Positions 55,642-63,930 are shown, counted from the first letter of the stretch. The stretch is 64,000 bases of DNA from Lacrimispora celerecrescens (GCF_000732605.1 NZ_JPME01000013.1:124001-188000); one strand, 5' to 3'. Made by a program: numbers and translations. Notes: generated by a model not told the origin, from the sequence alone.

Positions 55642-56206
55642 TATCCCTCTTCCTCTTCGCTCGTATCAATGTACTTTTGGATATCCCGGTTAATTCCTCC
55701 ACTTGCTTATATGAATGATCTGTCAGCATTTCAAGCGCATGTTCAATCTGTTTCTTCTTATATAATGGAGGTCTACCCTCTCTGAAGTCTGGCTTCTGCT
55801 TAGCAATGGCTTTTCCTTCGCTTGTTCTCTCCACAATCATATCACGTTCAAATTGAGCAAATGACAATAATACATTCCTCATTAGAGTACTGACAGATGA
55901 ATTACTAAGGATACCTAAATTTAATACGTTGACTGTTATACCCTTATCTATGAGTTGTGTAATCAAATCACTAGCCTGTGATACGCTCCTTGCAAACCGA
56001 TCTAGCTTTGTTACAATTAATGTATCACCACTTTGTATTTGATTCAGCAGCTTATCAAATTCTGGCCTTTCTAATTTTGTACCAGTAAAGCTATCAATGA
56101 AAATTTCCTCTGCTCCGGATTCTCTCAATAATTTCTCTTGTACTTCCAAACTGTTTCCATCTTTCGCTTGCCCCCTAGTTGATACTCTCGCATATCCGAA
56201 AATCAT
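55631..56206 (-). CDS. Serine recombinase (resolvase/invertase family)
   Basis: 191 residues. Catalytic N-terminal domain with nucleophile Ser9 in [10 protein letters not shown], the LDRFARS segment, and [18 protein letters not shown]-terminal helix-turn-helix ([19 protein letters not shown]). Start at 56206 follows AGAGGTGA at seven bases. Short repeats just upstream look like its res site. Could resolve cointegrates or invert nearby DNA. Confidence 0.9.
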   Translation of the reverse strand: MIFGYARVSTRGQAKDGNSLEVQEKLLRESGAEEIFIDSFTGTKLERPEFDKLLNQIQSGDTLIVTKLDRFARSVSQASDLITQLIDKGITVNVLNLGILSNSSVSTLMRNVLLSFAQFERDMIVERTSEGKAIAKQKPDFREGRPPLYKKKQIEHALEMLTDHSYKQVEELTGISKSTLIRAKRKRDNNI

Positions 56207-56235
56207 AGTAAAATCACCTCTCATTTATGGTGCTA

Positions 56236-56309
56236 AGTTATGACACCTTCTAATGTATTGATTTTACTACACTTTCATTTCAGTGTCAATACTTCAAAGT
56301 TATGACACC
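56236..56309. repeat. Res-like repeats upstream of the serine recombinase
   Basis: AGTTATGACACC occurs at 56236-56247 and 56298-56309; an inverted half site (AGTGTCAATAC) lies between them near 56282. Position immediately before the recombinase gene suits a resolution site with several dimer-binding subsites. Confidence 0.7.
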
Positions 56310-56400
56310 ATATATATTTTTCACATATTGGCAGCAGGACAAAAGAAAAACACCTTCAGGAAAATATCTCCGTCCGGTGCTACTCCATCAATACTAAATT

Positions 56401-56565
56401 TCATTTCATATAGGCCAGTTCATAGGCTTTCAAAATTTTCCGTCTGCCCTCTTCATAACTCTGGCAATTATCAATTGCTTCCTGGACTTCTGGTTTGTAA
56501 CACAATCCAAAATCAGTTGCTAACCTTCGCAACTCCTTTTTGTCGCTTCTACATAGTGTACGCAT
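56401..56565 (-). CDS. Small unknown protein
   Basis: 54 residues (MRTLCRSDKKELRRLATDFGLCYKPEVQEAIDNCQSYEEGRRKI...). GGAGG lies eight bases before the ATG at 56565. Helical; function unknown. Last gene of a leftward block of small genes. Confidence 0.6.
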   Translation of the reverse strand: MRTLCRSDKKELRRLATDFGLCYKPEVQEAIDNCQSYEEGRRKILKAYELAYMK

Positions 56566-56623
56566 CTGCATTACCTCCATTCATTTATGTTTAGGGGAGC
56601 TATGACACTCCCCATGATTTAAA

Positions 56624-57013
56624 TTACATGAGTTCTTTAATCAGAGCCTTGGCAATTAACCCTTTCATTTCTGCTTCATATGCTGATAAGTCAATATCAA
56701 CATAAGCACATTCACAAAGTAATGGCTTTTTTATATCCTCAAAGCATATAGAAATACTATATCTCGGCTTTCTGCTATCGCTCAATCTGATCTGTATCAT
56801 TATTTCATTGATTTTAGCTTCTTCCCATTCCTGATCCCATTCAAAGATATAATATTTTGGGGCTTCCTCTACAGCCCTATGTACTTCTTCCATTGTAGGT
56901 TCTGGTATATCTGTTATCCCAATAAACAAAATAATTCCGTCATCTGTCAAAACGTCACATTTGTTAAAATCTATGGTTCCTATATTGGTTACAACCTTGC
57001 TTTCCTTGTTCAT
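56624..57013 (-). CDS. Unknown 129-residue protein
   Basis: Mixed alpha/beta, acidic (VVTNIGTIDFNKCDVLTDDGIILFIG..., YYIFEWDQEWEEAKINEIMIQIRL). Resembles the next gene upstream in general pattern (INLTNV/IDFNKCDV start), so the two may be distant paralogues. GGAGGATTTTATC precedes the ATG. Function unknown. Confidence 0.6.
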   Translation of the reverse strand: MNKESKVVTNIGTIDFNKCDVLTDDGIILFIGITDIPEPTMEEVHRAVEEAPKYYIFEWDQEWEEAKINEIMIQIRLSDSRKPRYSISICFEDIKKPLLCECAYVDIDLSAYEAEMKGLIAKALIKELM

Positions 57014-57050
57014 GATAAAATCCTCCTATAATTTTTTTTATTCGCCTAAA

Positions 57051-57443
57051 TCAAACATTCATAATTGCTTCGCCTAACTTGTCCCACATAATCTTTTTCA
57101 AGTCCCTGGCATCCTGACCGTCTAATGCAAAATCGAATTCGTAACACTCGCATGTATCAGCATGGAGTTCTTCATCAGACTTTTGCCAGACAAGTACATT
57201 TGTTTCAAACTCTGGACAAGTATACCCACCAAAGGAGTATGTAATATTCAAATCCATGTAGGTATCAGTTTCTACATTCACAGCAGGATATACCTCTTTG
57301 TATCTCTCCATACAGGAACCTAAAATCTGCCCCATCTGGCCTTTTGCATACATTACAGGAATATGTGCTTCCATCTGTCCTGAATTGACTTCAACGTTAG
57401 TAAGATTAATAATTCCAATGTCTTTAACCGCCTTTATCCTCAT
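57051..57443 (-). CDS. Unknown 130-residue protein
   Basis: MRIKAVKDIGIINLTNVEVNSGQMEAHIPVMYAKG..., alpha/beta, ending in a Lys/Asp helix (DARDLKKIMWDKLGEAI). I prefer the ATG at 57443 because AAGG lies nine bases upstream; another in-frame start lies three codons earlier. Function unknown; possible paralogue of the gene downstream. Confidence 0.6.
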   Translation of the reverse strand: MRIKAVKDIGIINLTNVEVNSGQMEAHIPVMYAKGQMGQILGSCMERYKEVYPAVNVETDTYMDLNITYSFGGYTCPEFETNVLVWQKSDEELHADTCECYEFDFALDGQDARDLKKIMWDKLGEAIMNV

Positions 57444-57496
57444 AGATAACACCTTGCCTTTCCTAAAACACTTTGTTTGGTTACCTTATTTCAAAA

Positions 57497-57521
57497 TGGG
57501 CATCAGCGGAATCGAACCACT
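57497..57521 (-). other. Orphan 3' end of a tRNA gene
   Basis: On the minus strand AGTGG-TTCGATT-CCGCT forms a complete T-arm, followed directly by the seven-base acceptor strand GATGCCC, discriminator A and TTTT. No matching 5' acceptor (GGGCATC) or anticodon arm lies upstream at the right distance, so this is a fragment. Such fragments are often attachment-site remnants. Confidence 0.65.
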
Positions 57522-57546
57522 GACTAGAACCGTTTGCCCTGATTGC

Positions 57547-57675
57547 TTATGACATTCTCGCCCACTCTTTTCTACGGATGCGATTATAAAAATCCATAGC
57601 CATTGTAAAATCAGTGAAAGTCTTTATTGCATAAGTGAAGCCATTTTTCAGATATTCAACCGTGTATTTTTTCAT
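57547..57675 (-). CDS. Small unknown protein
   Basis: 42 residues: MKKYTVEYLKNGFTYAIKTFTDFTMAMDFYNRIRRKEWARMS. GAAGG upstream of the ATG. Pattern like small phage proteins with a beta-beta-alpha unit. Function unknown. Confidence 0.6.
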   Translation of the reverse strand: MKKYTVEYLKNGFTYAIKTFTDFTMAMDFYNRIRRKEWARMS

Positions 57676-57728
57676 TTTGGTTTTACCTTCCTTCTATATT
57701 GATGGGAGGCTGTTAACCTCCCTGATTT

Positions 57729-57923
57729 TCATTTCATGAATAAGGAATCATCAAGCCATTTAATACTTCCATCTTCATATATGGGAAGTGATACCTTTCC
57801 GCTTTCAAAAGGAATGCTTTTTACTAATACCCCATTAATTGTTTCCTTTACTGCATCTATTGTCTTTCCGTTGCAAATTCCTACAAAATCGGTATCCTTT
57901 GGTACATAAATATTATTGTTCAT
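57729..57923 (-). CDS. Small unknown protein
   Basis: 64 residues (MNNNIYVPKDTDFVGICNGKTIDAVKETINGVLVKSIPFE...). GGAGG lies eight bases before the ATG at 57923. Beta-rich; no family recognised. Member of the leftward small-gene block. Confidence 0.6.
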   Translation of the reverse strand: MNNNIYVPKDTDFVGICNGKTIDAVKETINGVLVKSIPFESGKVSLPIYEDGSIKWLDDSLFMK

Positions 57924-57970
57924 GATGATATCCTCCATATTTTTTTATTGTGTAGGGGAGTTGTCCTCCC

Positions 57971-58276
57971 CTATGCCTGATTCCCTTTGAGATAATTCAA
58001 GCGCATTGACGAAGTTACCTTTTGATACTTTTGATACTCTTCTTCACTGTTTTCTTTAATAAATAATTCCTTATTGAATTTGGGTGTGGGTACGCTACAA
58101 TAAGAAACTGTTATGTTTGTCTCATTGGAAAAGAGCTTTTCTTTACCACGCTTTTTCATATAGGCTTTTAACTCGCCTTCCATATCTTCTATTTTCTTTT
58201 TCTGTACCTTGGCAGCTTCCTTAATACTCTGGATTTCAAGTATTAAAATTTCAAACTCTGTCATTGATTTACACAT
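57971..58276 (-). CDS. Unknown coiled-coil protein
   Basis: 101 residues with a coiled coil (SMTEFEILILEIQSIKEAAKVQKKKIEDMEGELKAYMKKRGK) and a beta-rich end. I chose the ATG at 58276 with AAGGAG upstream; the open frame runs 24 codons further. First gene of the leftward block, facing the small XRE gene across a shared operator region. Confidence 0.6.
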   Translation of the reverse strand: MCKSMTEFEILILEIQSIKEAAKVQKKKIEDMEGELKAYMKKRGKEKLFSNETNITVSYCSVPTPKFNKELFIKENSEEEYQKYQKVTSSMRLNYLKGNQA

Positions 58277-58440
58277 TCTCTTTTCTCCTTCCTTATTGGT
58301 GAGAACCCCTGAATCATCTTCCTGACTATTGGTTTTGCCACGGCTCACTCACAGGTATATGGTTTTCAAGTTCGTAGCTTTTCGAGCCATTGGTTCTCTG
58401 TCTTTAAGGCTTGTATTGCTTGACCTTATGATGCTATTAT

Positions 58441-58526
58441 ATCACCGTCAACGGTGATATACAATTGACATTATCACCAAAAACGGATATGTTTTATTGT
58501 GCAATTATATCACTGTTGACGGATAT
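58441..58526. promoter_or_regulatory. Three operator repeats in a divergent promoter region
   Basis: ATCACCGTCAACGGTGAT (58441-58458, a perfect palindrome), ATCACCAAAAACGGATAT (58473-58490) and ATCACTGTTGACGGATAT (58509-58526). The third overlaps the -35 of the rightward promoter; the first overlaps a likely leftward promoter (TTGTAT, 17 bases, TATAAT). Presumed target of the XRE protein encoded next. Confidence 0.82.
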
Positions 58527-58544
58527 GTTTTGTTATGATATAAT
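58516..58544 (+). promoter_or_regulatory. Promoter of the small XRE gene
   Basis: TTGACG and TATAAT with a 17-base spacer; AAAGGAGG and the ATG at 58567 follow. Confidence 0.85.
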
Positions 58545-58566
58545 CAACTTAAAGGAGGTATTACAA

Positions 58567-58776
58567 ATGCTAAAATATGACAAATTGATAAAACTACTTA
58601 AAGATAACGGATACACATCATATAAGGTAAAGAAAGATGGTATAATGGGACAAAACGCATACACGACTCTAATGAATGGTTCTGCAAAACTGAGTGCGGA
58701 TATTATTGACCGTTGGTGCAAGGAGTTTGACTGTCAGCCCGGTGACCTTATGGAATATATACCAGACGAGGAATAG
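58567..58776 (+). CDS. Small XRE-family repressor
   Basis: 69-residue helix-turn-helix protein: KLIKLLKDNGYTSYKVKKDGIMGQNAYTTLMNGSAKLSADIIDRWCKEFDCQPGDLMEYIPDEE, the Cro/YozG-like pattern. AAAGGAGG lies eight bases before the ATG; the in-frame ATG at 58465 would overlap the promoter and is rejected. Three operator repeats directly upstream suggest autorepression and control of the leftward small genes. Confidence 0.85.
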   Translation: MLKYDKLIKLLKDNGYTSYKVKKDGIMGQNAYTTLMNGSAKLSADIIDRWCKEFDCQPGDLMEYIPDEE

Positions 58777-58900
58777 GTGATTGGAAGACGTCTAGATAAC
58801 AAGGAGATTACTTGTTTCTATACGGTGGTTGATAATTAATAGACTTTACACTATTGCATATGATATAATAGGAATATATATAGAAAAAGGATGTGATGAC

Positions 58901-59119
58901 ATGAGTAACAAAGAACGCATTATGCAGTTAATAGATAATGTCCCAGACAATAAACTTGTGTTTGTTGTGGATATGTTAGAATCTTTAAAGGCATATGCCG
59001 GTGAGTCCATTGAACCTGATGCCTGGGACTTACAAATGATAGAGGAAGCTAAAATGCTGAACGACGGTGAAAGAGTTACGTTTGATGAGTTGTGTGACGA
59101 ACTAGGTATAACTATATGA
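58901..59119 (+). CDS. Antitoxin of a RelE/ParE-type pair
   Basis: 72 residues (MSNKERIMQLIDNVPDNKLVFVVDMLESLKAYAGESIEPDAWDLQMIEEAK...). Helical N-terminus and acidic toxin-binding tail, as in RelB-like antitoxins. Its stop overlaps the toxin start by four bases (ATGA). The ATG at 58901 follows AAAGG; an earlier in-frame start at 58829 is unlikely. Confidence 0.85.
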   Translation: MSNKERIMQLIDNVPDNKLVFVVDMLESLKAYAGESIEPDAWDLQMIEEAKMLNDGERVTFDELCDELGITI

Positions 59120-59370
59120 GTAACTACACTGTCACCTTCGAAAAGGCTGCTAAGAAGTTTCTTAAAAAGCAGAGTCCCAAAGTACAAACAGCACTATTGA
59201 CAGCAATTGCAAAACTGCCTGATGGAACGGACATAAAGAGACTCCAAGGTTATGATCTATATCGTATGCGTGTTGGTAATGTGAGAATAATCTATTCTAT
59301 TGATAATGAAGTCAAAATTATTAACATTGAAAATATTGACAATAGAGGAGATGTATACAAGAGATATTGA
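59116..59370 (+). CDS. RelE/ParE-family toxin
   Basis: 84 residues: YTVTFEKAAKKFLKKQSPKVQTALLTAIAKL, then LQGYDLYRMRVGNVRIIYSID and IINIENIDNRGDVYKRY, the standard RelE fold with the RVGNVRIIY motif. Coupled to the antitoxin. Likely stabilises the element; if RelE-like it cleaves mRNA on the ribosome. Confidence 0.92.
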   Translation: MSNYTVTFEKAAKKFLKKQSPKVQTALLTAIAKLPDGTDIKRLQGYDLYRMRVGNVRIIYSIDNEVKIINIENIDNRGDVYKRY

Positions 59371-59371
59371 A

Positions 59372-59415
59372 AGAGTGTAAAGCCTGTTAGATTATTAACG
59401 GCTCTGCACTCTTTT
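59372..59415 (+). terminator. Terminator of the toxin-antitoxin operon
   Basis: AGAGTG/CACTCT and AGCC/GGCT pair, followed by CTTTTTG. Confidence 0.75.
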
Positions 59416-59471
59416 TGAGAGGGATATCAGAGGTGAACCAAAATTATAAATTTAAATATGTGCATCAAAAA

Positions 59472-59496
59472 AAAGGCGGTCATTTCAACCGTCTTT
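59472..59496. terminator. Second hairpin with A/T runs on both sides
   Basis: AAAGGCGGT and ACCGTCTTT pair (one G-T) around CATTTCA, with A-run before and T-rich DNA after. Could end transcription in either direction. Confidence 0.6.
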
Positions 59497-59881
59497 CTTT
59501 ATGTCAGCATTCCCTTTATATAACGTTGTTATTTAGCTTATATTCGGCTTGTATAGTGTAGACTGTAAAGTGTTAGGGTAACGTATTACAAGGGCAAATT
59601 GATGTGTATTTTAACGTGTAGTGACTATGTATATAGTGGTAGTTGGTGGTGCGTGTGGGTTGTGATATAATGGAGTGATGGCAGCAGGAGGACGCAGCAA
59701 AACCATAACCTATGTTTTTAGTATGTTATTGAGTGTGTGGGTAGTGGACAGGACGTACCCCCGGTATATTTACATTTCTAAGTTAATGCGTCATTTCGGT
59801 AAAGGGCCTATCTGATGTATTCACACAATACGTTAAAATTTGGACCTTTCCGAACTATACATATAAAGTTTGAAAGCAAGT
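59497..59881. other. Gene-free gap
   Basis: No gene seen. A G/T-rich patch lies near 59,620-59,680 (plus strand), but no repeat or RNA structure that I can support. Confidence 0.4.
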
Positions 59882-60376
59882 CTATAGCTGCGATAAATCA
59901 GGAAGTTTTTCGACCCATTGGTAAAGAGATTTCATGTTATCAACAATTTCATATATTTTATCAAAAGTATAATTTTTAGTATTATATTCATGTCGGATAC
60001 AATTAAAATCATCGAAGTAGAAATTTCCAGTTATATTACAATTTTCAAAATAATTATTATCAAATAATATATAAAAACTATTATCATCAAAGCGCTGAAC
60101 AAATTGGTAACCGCCATTTTTAGGGCTTTCTTTAATTATGCAAGGCAAACACTTACGAACATCCATCTTAATATCATCATTGCATATTACTTCTGCAATA
60201 TCATCAAAAGGATGTCCACTACAACAAGCTATTGTCCGATATCCTTTTTTATTTAGTAAAGCAATGGGCATTGCGATAAGATCATCAACCTCAAAATATT
60301 CATTTTCAGCACCTTCGCCATCTTCTATATTGGTTCCAGCAATGATATCAAATGTTTCATTATGTATTAACGCCAT
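59882..60376 (-). CDS. Unknown protein with CCSGH motif
   Basis: 164 residues. The segment IAMPIALLNKKGYRTIACCSGHPFDDI is shared in style with a family of small phage and bacterial proteins built around a GY-x-T-x-x-CCSGH motif (a TYW3-like pattern). ATG at 60376 follows AAGGAG at eight bases; the frame is open 29 codons further. Function unknown. Confidence 0.6.
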   Translation of the reverse strand: MALIHNETFDIIAGTNIEDGEGAENEYFEVDDLIAMPIALLNKKGYRTIACCSGHPFDDIAEVICNDDIKMDVRKCLPCIIKESPKNGGYQFVQRFDDNSFYILFDNNYFENCNITGNFYFDDFNCIRHEYNTKNYTFDKIYEIVDNMKSLYQWVEKLPDLSQL

Positions 60377-60437
60377 ATAGATTCTCCTTCTTATATTTTT
60401 TTCCTTTTTGTTATGTACAATGCTAAGAAAACGATTA

Positions 60438-60833
60438 TTACTTGCTATTAGCATATTCTTCAAGATCAGACTTTGGTAAATAATATTCTAAATAATATAG
60501 TGCGTCGGCGACAGAGTTAAATAAACTTTGATCAATTTTACTATTTGATCGCGAAGTGAATCCCTTTGCACTCGCCTCCATTACTCCTGCTTTATAAGAA
60601 TTATGTACTACGGATACTTCGTCCATGCACTCGTTTGATGATTTAGAAAGATATTTATATTCCTCATCTATGTCTTGCTTCAACTTTTTATACTTCAGTC
60701 TGATCGAATCAGAATTTCCATTTTTATTTTGAATGTACTCAGAAATTAATTTTTCAAGTTCATTCAACTCTTTAATATAATTTAATAATCTTTCAGCTAA
60801 CTCCTTTTTTGATAGCTTTTTCAATTCTAACAT
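60438..60833 (-). CDS. Coiled-coil protein of unknown function
   Basis: 131 residues. Strong coiled coil over the first 80 residues (ELKKLSKKELAERLLNYIKELNELEKLISEYIQ...), then a helical C-terminus. AAGGGGGT precedes the ATG. 61 bases ahead of the CCSGH gene on the same strand. Confidence 0.6.
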   Translation of the reverse strand: MLELKKLSKKELAERLLNYIKELNELEKLISEYIQNKNGNSDSIRLKYKKLKQDIDEEYKYLSKSSNECMDEVSVVHNSYKAGVMEASAKGFTSRSNSKIDQSLFNSVADALYYLEYYLPKSDLEEYANSK

Positions 60834-60909
60834 TTTAATACCCCCTTGTACTTTTACAATTTTTACTAGAGTTCTATAAAATCATACCACACCTACAAAA
60901 TAAAAAAAA

Positions 60910-60943
60910 TAGGCATACCAGATATTTCTATCCAATATGCCTA
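60910..60943. terminator. Hairpin between small genes
   Basis: TAGGCATA pairs with TATGCCTA around 18 bases, preceded by eight A. On the minus strand the T-run follows the stem, so it would end the 42-residue gene transcript. Confidence 0.65.
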
Positions 60944-60952
60944 TAAATTAAT

Positions 60953-61081
60953 CTAATAATATTTTTTGACTATTATTTTATCGCATTTCAAGCAGCACAG
61001 CGTCTTTTTTAAAACTCTATATCCACAGAAATCTTGATAATATATTTTCTTTATTTCTTTCCATTCATGTTTACACTTCAT
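60953..61081 (-). CDS. Small zinc-ribbon-like protein
   Basis: 42 residues, MKCKHEWKEIKKIYYQDFCGYRVLKKTLCCLKCDKIIVKKYY. Cys3, His5 and Cys-x-x-Cys near 33-36 could bind zinc. AAAGG lies six bases before the ATG, and a terminator follows the stop. Function unknown. Confidence 0.6.
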   Translation of the reverse strand: MKCKHEWKEIKKIYYQDFCGYRVLKKTLCCLKCDKIIVKKYY

Positions 61082-61182
61082 ATTTTCACCTTTCTTTAAG
61101 TAAAATTCCAAATTGTATAATTGACTTATTGTATATATAGCAGTAAGATAATAATAATAAATTATTTGAGGGGGTTTTAAAT

Positions 61183-61608
61183 ATGGCTAAGAAAAAAGTA
61201 TTTGTATCTTTTGATTACACAAATGATAAGCATTACAAGTTTCTATTAAATGCATGGGATGCTAATAAAAACTTGGATTTCGTCTTTAACGACTGCTCTT
61301 CAGACGAGATTCAAAGTAATAATATTCCGACAATAAGAGGCGGACTTACAAGAAGAATCAATACGACTACATACACTCTTGTTATTGTAGGGAAAGAGGC
61401 CAACAAACAACATAAAGATCATGTTGATATTGGTTATAAAAATTGGATTAACTTTGAAGTCGCCAAAAGTAAAGAGCATGGAAACAAACTTGTGGCTGTG
61501 AAATTAGACAAATCTTATGAATCTCCCGATCAATTATTAAATTCCGGAGCAAAGTGGGCTATGAGTTTTTCACAAGACGCTATTATTAAGGCTCTAAACG
61601 AAGCATAA
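61183..61608 (+). CDS. TIR-like (ThsB/DUF1863-type) protein
   Basis: 141-residue cytosolic protein of the MTH538/ThsB-like TIR fold: KVFVSFDYTNDKHYKFLLNAW, a middle Asp-rich loop (FVFNDCSSDE), RGGLTRRINTTTYTLVIVGKEA, and NWINFEVAKSKEHGNKLVAVKLD with a candidate catalytic Glu92. In Thoeris systems such proteins sense infection and make a cyclic ADP-ribose-type signal from NAD+. It lies five bases before a four-helix membrane protein gene, so it is probably half of a two-gene defence operon. GGGGG upstream of ATG. Confidence 0.82.
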   Translation: MAKKKVFVSFDYTNDKHYKFLLNAWDANKNLDFVFNDCSSDEIQSNNIPTIRGGLTRRINTTTYTLVIVGKEANKQHKDHVDIGYKNWINFEVAKSKEHGNKLVAVKLDKSYESPDQLLNSGAKWAMSFSQDAIIKALNEA

Positions 61609-61612
61609 ATTT

Positions 61613-62218
61613 ATGGATAAGTCCGAATTATTATACGACCATTACAAAGAAACATATACAAACATTAAGGAAAATCTTAATCAGCGTAATCGTTTTTTTA
61701 TAATGCTATTCGTAATAATGACTCTACAATTTTTATTTGCAATATCTCCACAAAGTATTGCTTCATTAATTACTACGATTATTCAAAATTCATATAGCGT
61801 TGATATTTCAGGGCAAATAGAAATAATTCAATGTTTATTATGGCTTATTCTGCTTTATTTCACTATGAGATATTATCAATCAACGGTATACATTGAAAGA
61901 CAATATAATTTCATTCACTCATTAGAGGCTGATATAGCGACTCTTATGGATATTGAATTTGATAGGGAAAGCGGTGATTACTTAAAGAATTATCCAAAAA
62001 TGAATGACATGATTGATATTTTATATAAATGGATATTTCCAATTATATACTGCATGGTAATTTGTAGCAAAATCGTAAGCGAAATTCAAAATTCACCGTT
62101 TGGTTTTCCAATTATTTTTGATATGGTTATTTTTGTATGCTGTTTTATATTAACAATCTTATATCTTGTATTTTTGCATAACAAGAAAGAACCACTCACA
62201 AAAGAGGAAGAAACCTAA
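61613..62218 (+). CDS. Four-helix membrane protein, likely effector partner of the TIR protein
   Basis: 201 residues with helices near 28-45, 70-88, 138-156 and 165-188 and an N-terminal amphipathic coiled part (YKETYTNIKENLNQRNR). The pattern recalls S-4TM/SLATT-type effectors found with signalling defence genes. The start at 61613 lacks its own good ribosome site and is five bases past the TIR stop, so translation is coupled. If it is an effector, signal from the TIR protein would open or assemble it and depolarise the membrane (inference). Confidence 0.72.
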   Translation: MDKSELLYDHYKETYTNIKENLNQRNRFFIMLFVIMTLQFLFAISPQSIASLITTIIQNSYSVDISGQIEIIQCLLWLILLYFTMRYYQSTVYIERQYNFIHSLEADIATLMDIEFDRESGDYLKNYPKMNDMIDILYKWIFPIIYCMVICSKIVSEIQNSPFGFPIIFDMVIFVCCFILTILYLVFLHNKKEPLTKEEET

Positions 62219-62268
62219 TTCTTCCTCTTTTTATGCTAAAAAGGTTCAACCTCGTATAATAACAAAGC

Positions 62269-62478
62269 TTAATACACTTCTTTAGGAACCTTACTTTTAT
62301 ATTTAGCAGTTATCAATAATATATCTGCATGTTTAATCTTCTTATATTCCTCAAACGCTTCTTCTGGTGTATCCAAATAGGATAATTTTACAACCTCATT
62401 ATTTCCATAAGGTGTAAGTTCACCATAATATATTTTCATTCTTGTGCTATACCTGACACAAAGACCTAATCTCTCCAA
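62269..62478 (-). pseudogene. C-terminal remnant of an HNH/AP2-type nuclease
   Basis: About 65 residues resemble the end of the intact nuclease to the right: LDTPEEAFEEYKKIKHADILLITAKYKSKVPKEVY matches FDDPATAFVVYKEYKENIISDLAEKYKGMIPDKVY in order. No HNH part or proper start. A relic of duplication or replacement of homing-type genes. Confidence 0.6.
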
Positions 62479-62610
62479 TATTGATTGCTCTGTACTTTTA
62501 AGTGATAGCCGTAGGTATAAGGAGGGAGGTAATATAGCACATATATCTTAGTTATATCCCCCTAACGTTTCCCCCCTATGTACTGTTATTTGATGATATT
62601 ACAATCATAA

Positions 62611-63930
62611 TTAATCATTAACTTCAATATTCCATTCCAACATTGCCCGATATACCTTATCTGGTATCATGCCCTTATACTTTTCAGCCAAATCACTAAT
62701 GATATTTTCTTTATATTCTTTATATACAACAAAGGCAGTAGCTGGATCATCAAACGTACCTAATTTGATTGATTTTCCCTGGTAATTCATATAAGCACGA
62801 TATTTACCTTTGTCTTTCTCAAAGCATACGCCCATAGGCAAATCACCGCGCTGTTTCTTTCCGGTTATAAACAGAGTATTTATTCCATGAGGAACAATAC
62901 AACAAGTGTCTGGACTATAGACCTTATTCCCCTTAATTAGAATATCTTTGTCTAAGTCCATCTGCTCATTACCGATCCTATAGTGGTTTTCCTCATACCA
63001 CTTCTTGAAGTTGCTGTAATTCTTCCATTCATCACAGATTTCACAATCAGAATATTGTACCTGTCTTTCATGGAACTTTTCATTGTAGCATCTATTAATC
63101 ATATCGACCCATCTCAAATATGACTGTGATGTACAATCAACTTCATCATCACCACAATATCCAATGCCACAAACGGACGGTTCCATTGAAGGCTTGCTCC
63201 AGTTATCAGGCTTATATCTTATATCATTCATGACTTTCAAGATAAATTCTTCTGAATCATCACCAGTTTTTATGTAATTCTGCTTAACAATCTTGTACTG
63301 CTCCTTATTCAGTGGATATAAATTTCGGTAGTAGTTATCATCTTTATTGTATCCACCATGCCAGATATAAACATTATTCTGTTTATCTGGATTAACAATA
63401 AATTCATCTACCACTAACCTGTGAGCGTATACTGTTTTCTGCTTGTATATCCACCTACCATTACATAGAATATTCTTTGATACTCGATATCCCAAAATCT
63501 CATTACTGTCATAGCTGCCGTTAAGCAAGGAAAACCTTTTATAAGCATAATGAATCATACGCCCATAATTTGAAATCCAATAATCCCTATAATCCATTAA
63601 CCTAACAAAATTTTCATCTGTGCCGATTGGAATTATGCCAGTAACTGATAAATTCAAAACTCTTTCTTGCTTTATTTCTTTATATTGTCGATTGATTAGT
63701 ATATCTAAATCATCTGAAAACTTTATTTCTTTATTAGCCTCAATATATTCTCGTTGATACTTGTATTCACACGCTTTACATTGTCCCAGGTAATAAGGTG
63801 CATTCACTTTGTTATCCATAAGCCTGAAACTGCCTATTGGTAATTCTCTTCCGCATTTATTACATATCCTAGTTTCTAGGTTATTAGATACCTCTTTGTG
63901 ATTAATGTAATTAATTTTAATGTCATTCAT
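62611..63930 (-). CDS. HNH/AP2-type endonuclease
   Basis: 439 residues. N-terminal zinc knuckle with Cys23, Cys26, Cys51 and Cys54 (CNKCGRELPIGSFRLMDN...CKACEYKYQREY); a middle region with YLRWVDMINRCYNEKFHERQVQYSDCEICDEW typical of phage homing-type proteins; a C-terminal AP2-like DNA-binding part GVCFEKDKGKYRAYMNYQGKSIKLGTFDDPATAFVVYKEY. The canonical HNH triad is not obvious in the middle. Probably a free-standing homing endonuclease of the mosaic region. AGGAGGTTCA precedes the ATG. Confidence 0.78.
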   Translation of the reverse strand: MNDIKINYINHKEVSNNLETRICNKCGRELPIGSFRLMDNKVNAPYYLGQCKACEYKYQREYIEANKEIKFSDDLDILINRQYKEIKQERVLNLSVTGIIPIGTDENFVRLMDYRDYWISNYGRMIHYAYKRFSLLNGSYDSNEILGYRVSKNILCNGRWIYKQKTVYAHRLVVDEFIVNPDKQNNVYIWHGGYNKDDNYYRNLYPLNKEQYKIVKQNYIKTGDDSEEFILKVMNDIRYKPDNWSKPSMEPSVCGIGYCGDDEVDCTSQSYLRWVDMINRCYNEKFHERQVQYSDCEICDEWKNYSNFKKWYEENHYRIGNEQMDLDKDILIKGNKVYSPDTCCIVPHGINTLFITGKKQRGDLPMGVCFEKDKGKYRAYMNYQGKSIKLGTFDDPATAFVVYKEYKENIISDLAEKYKGMIPDKVYRAMLEWNIEVND

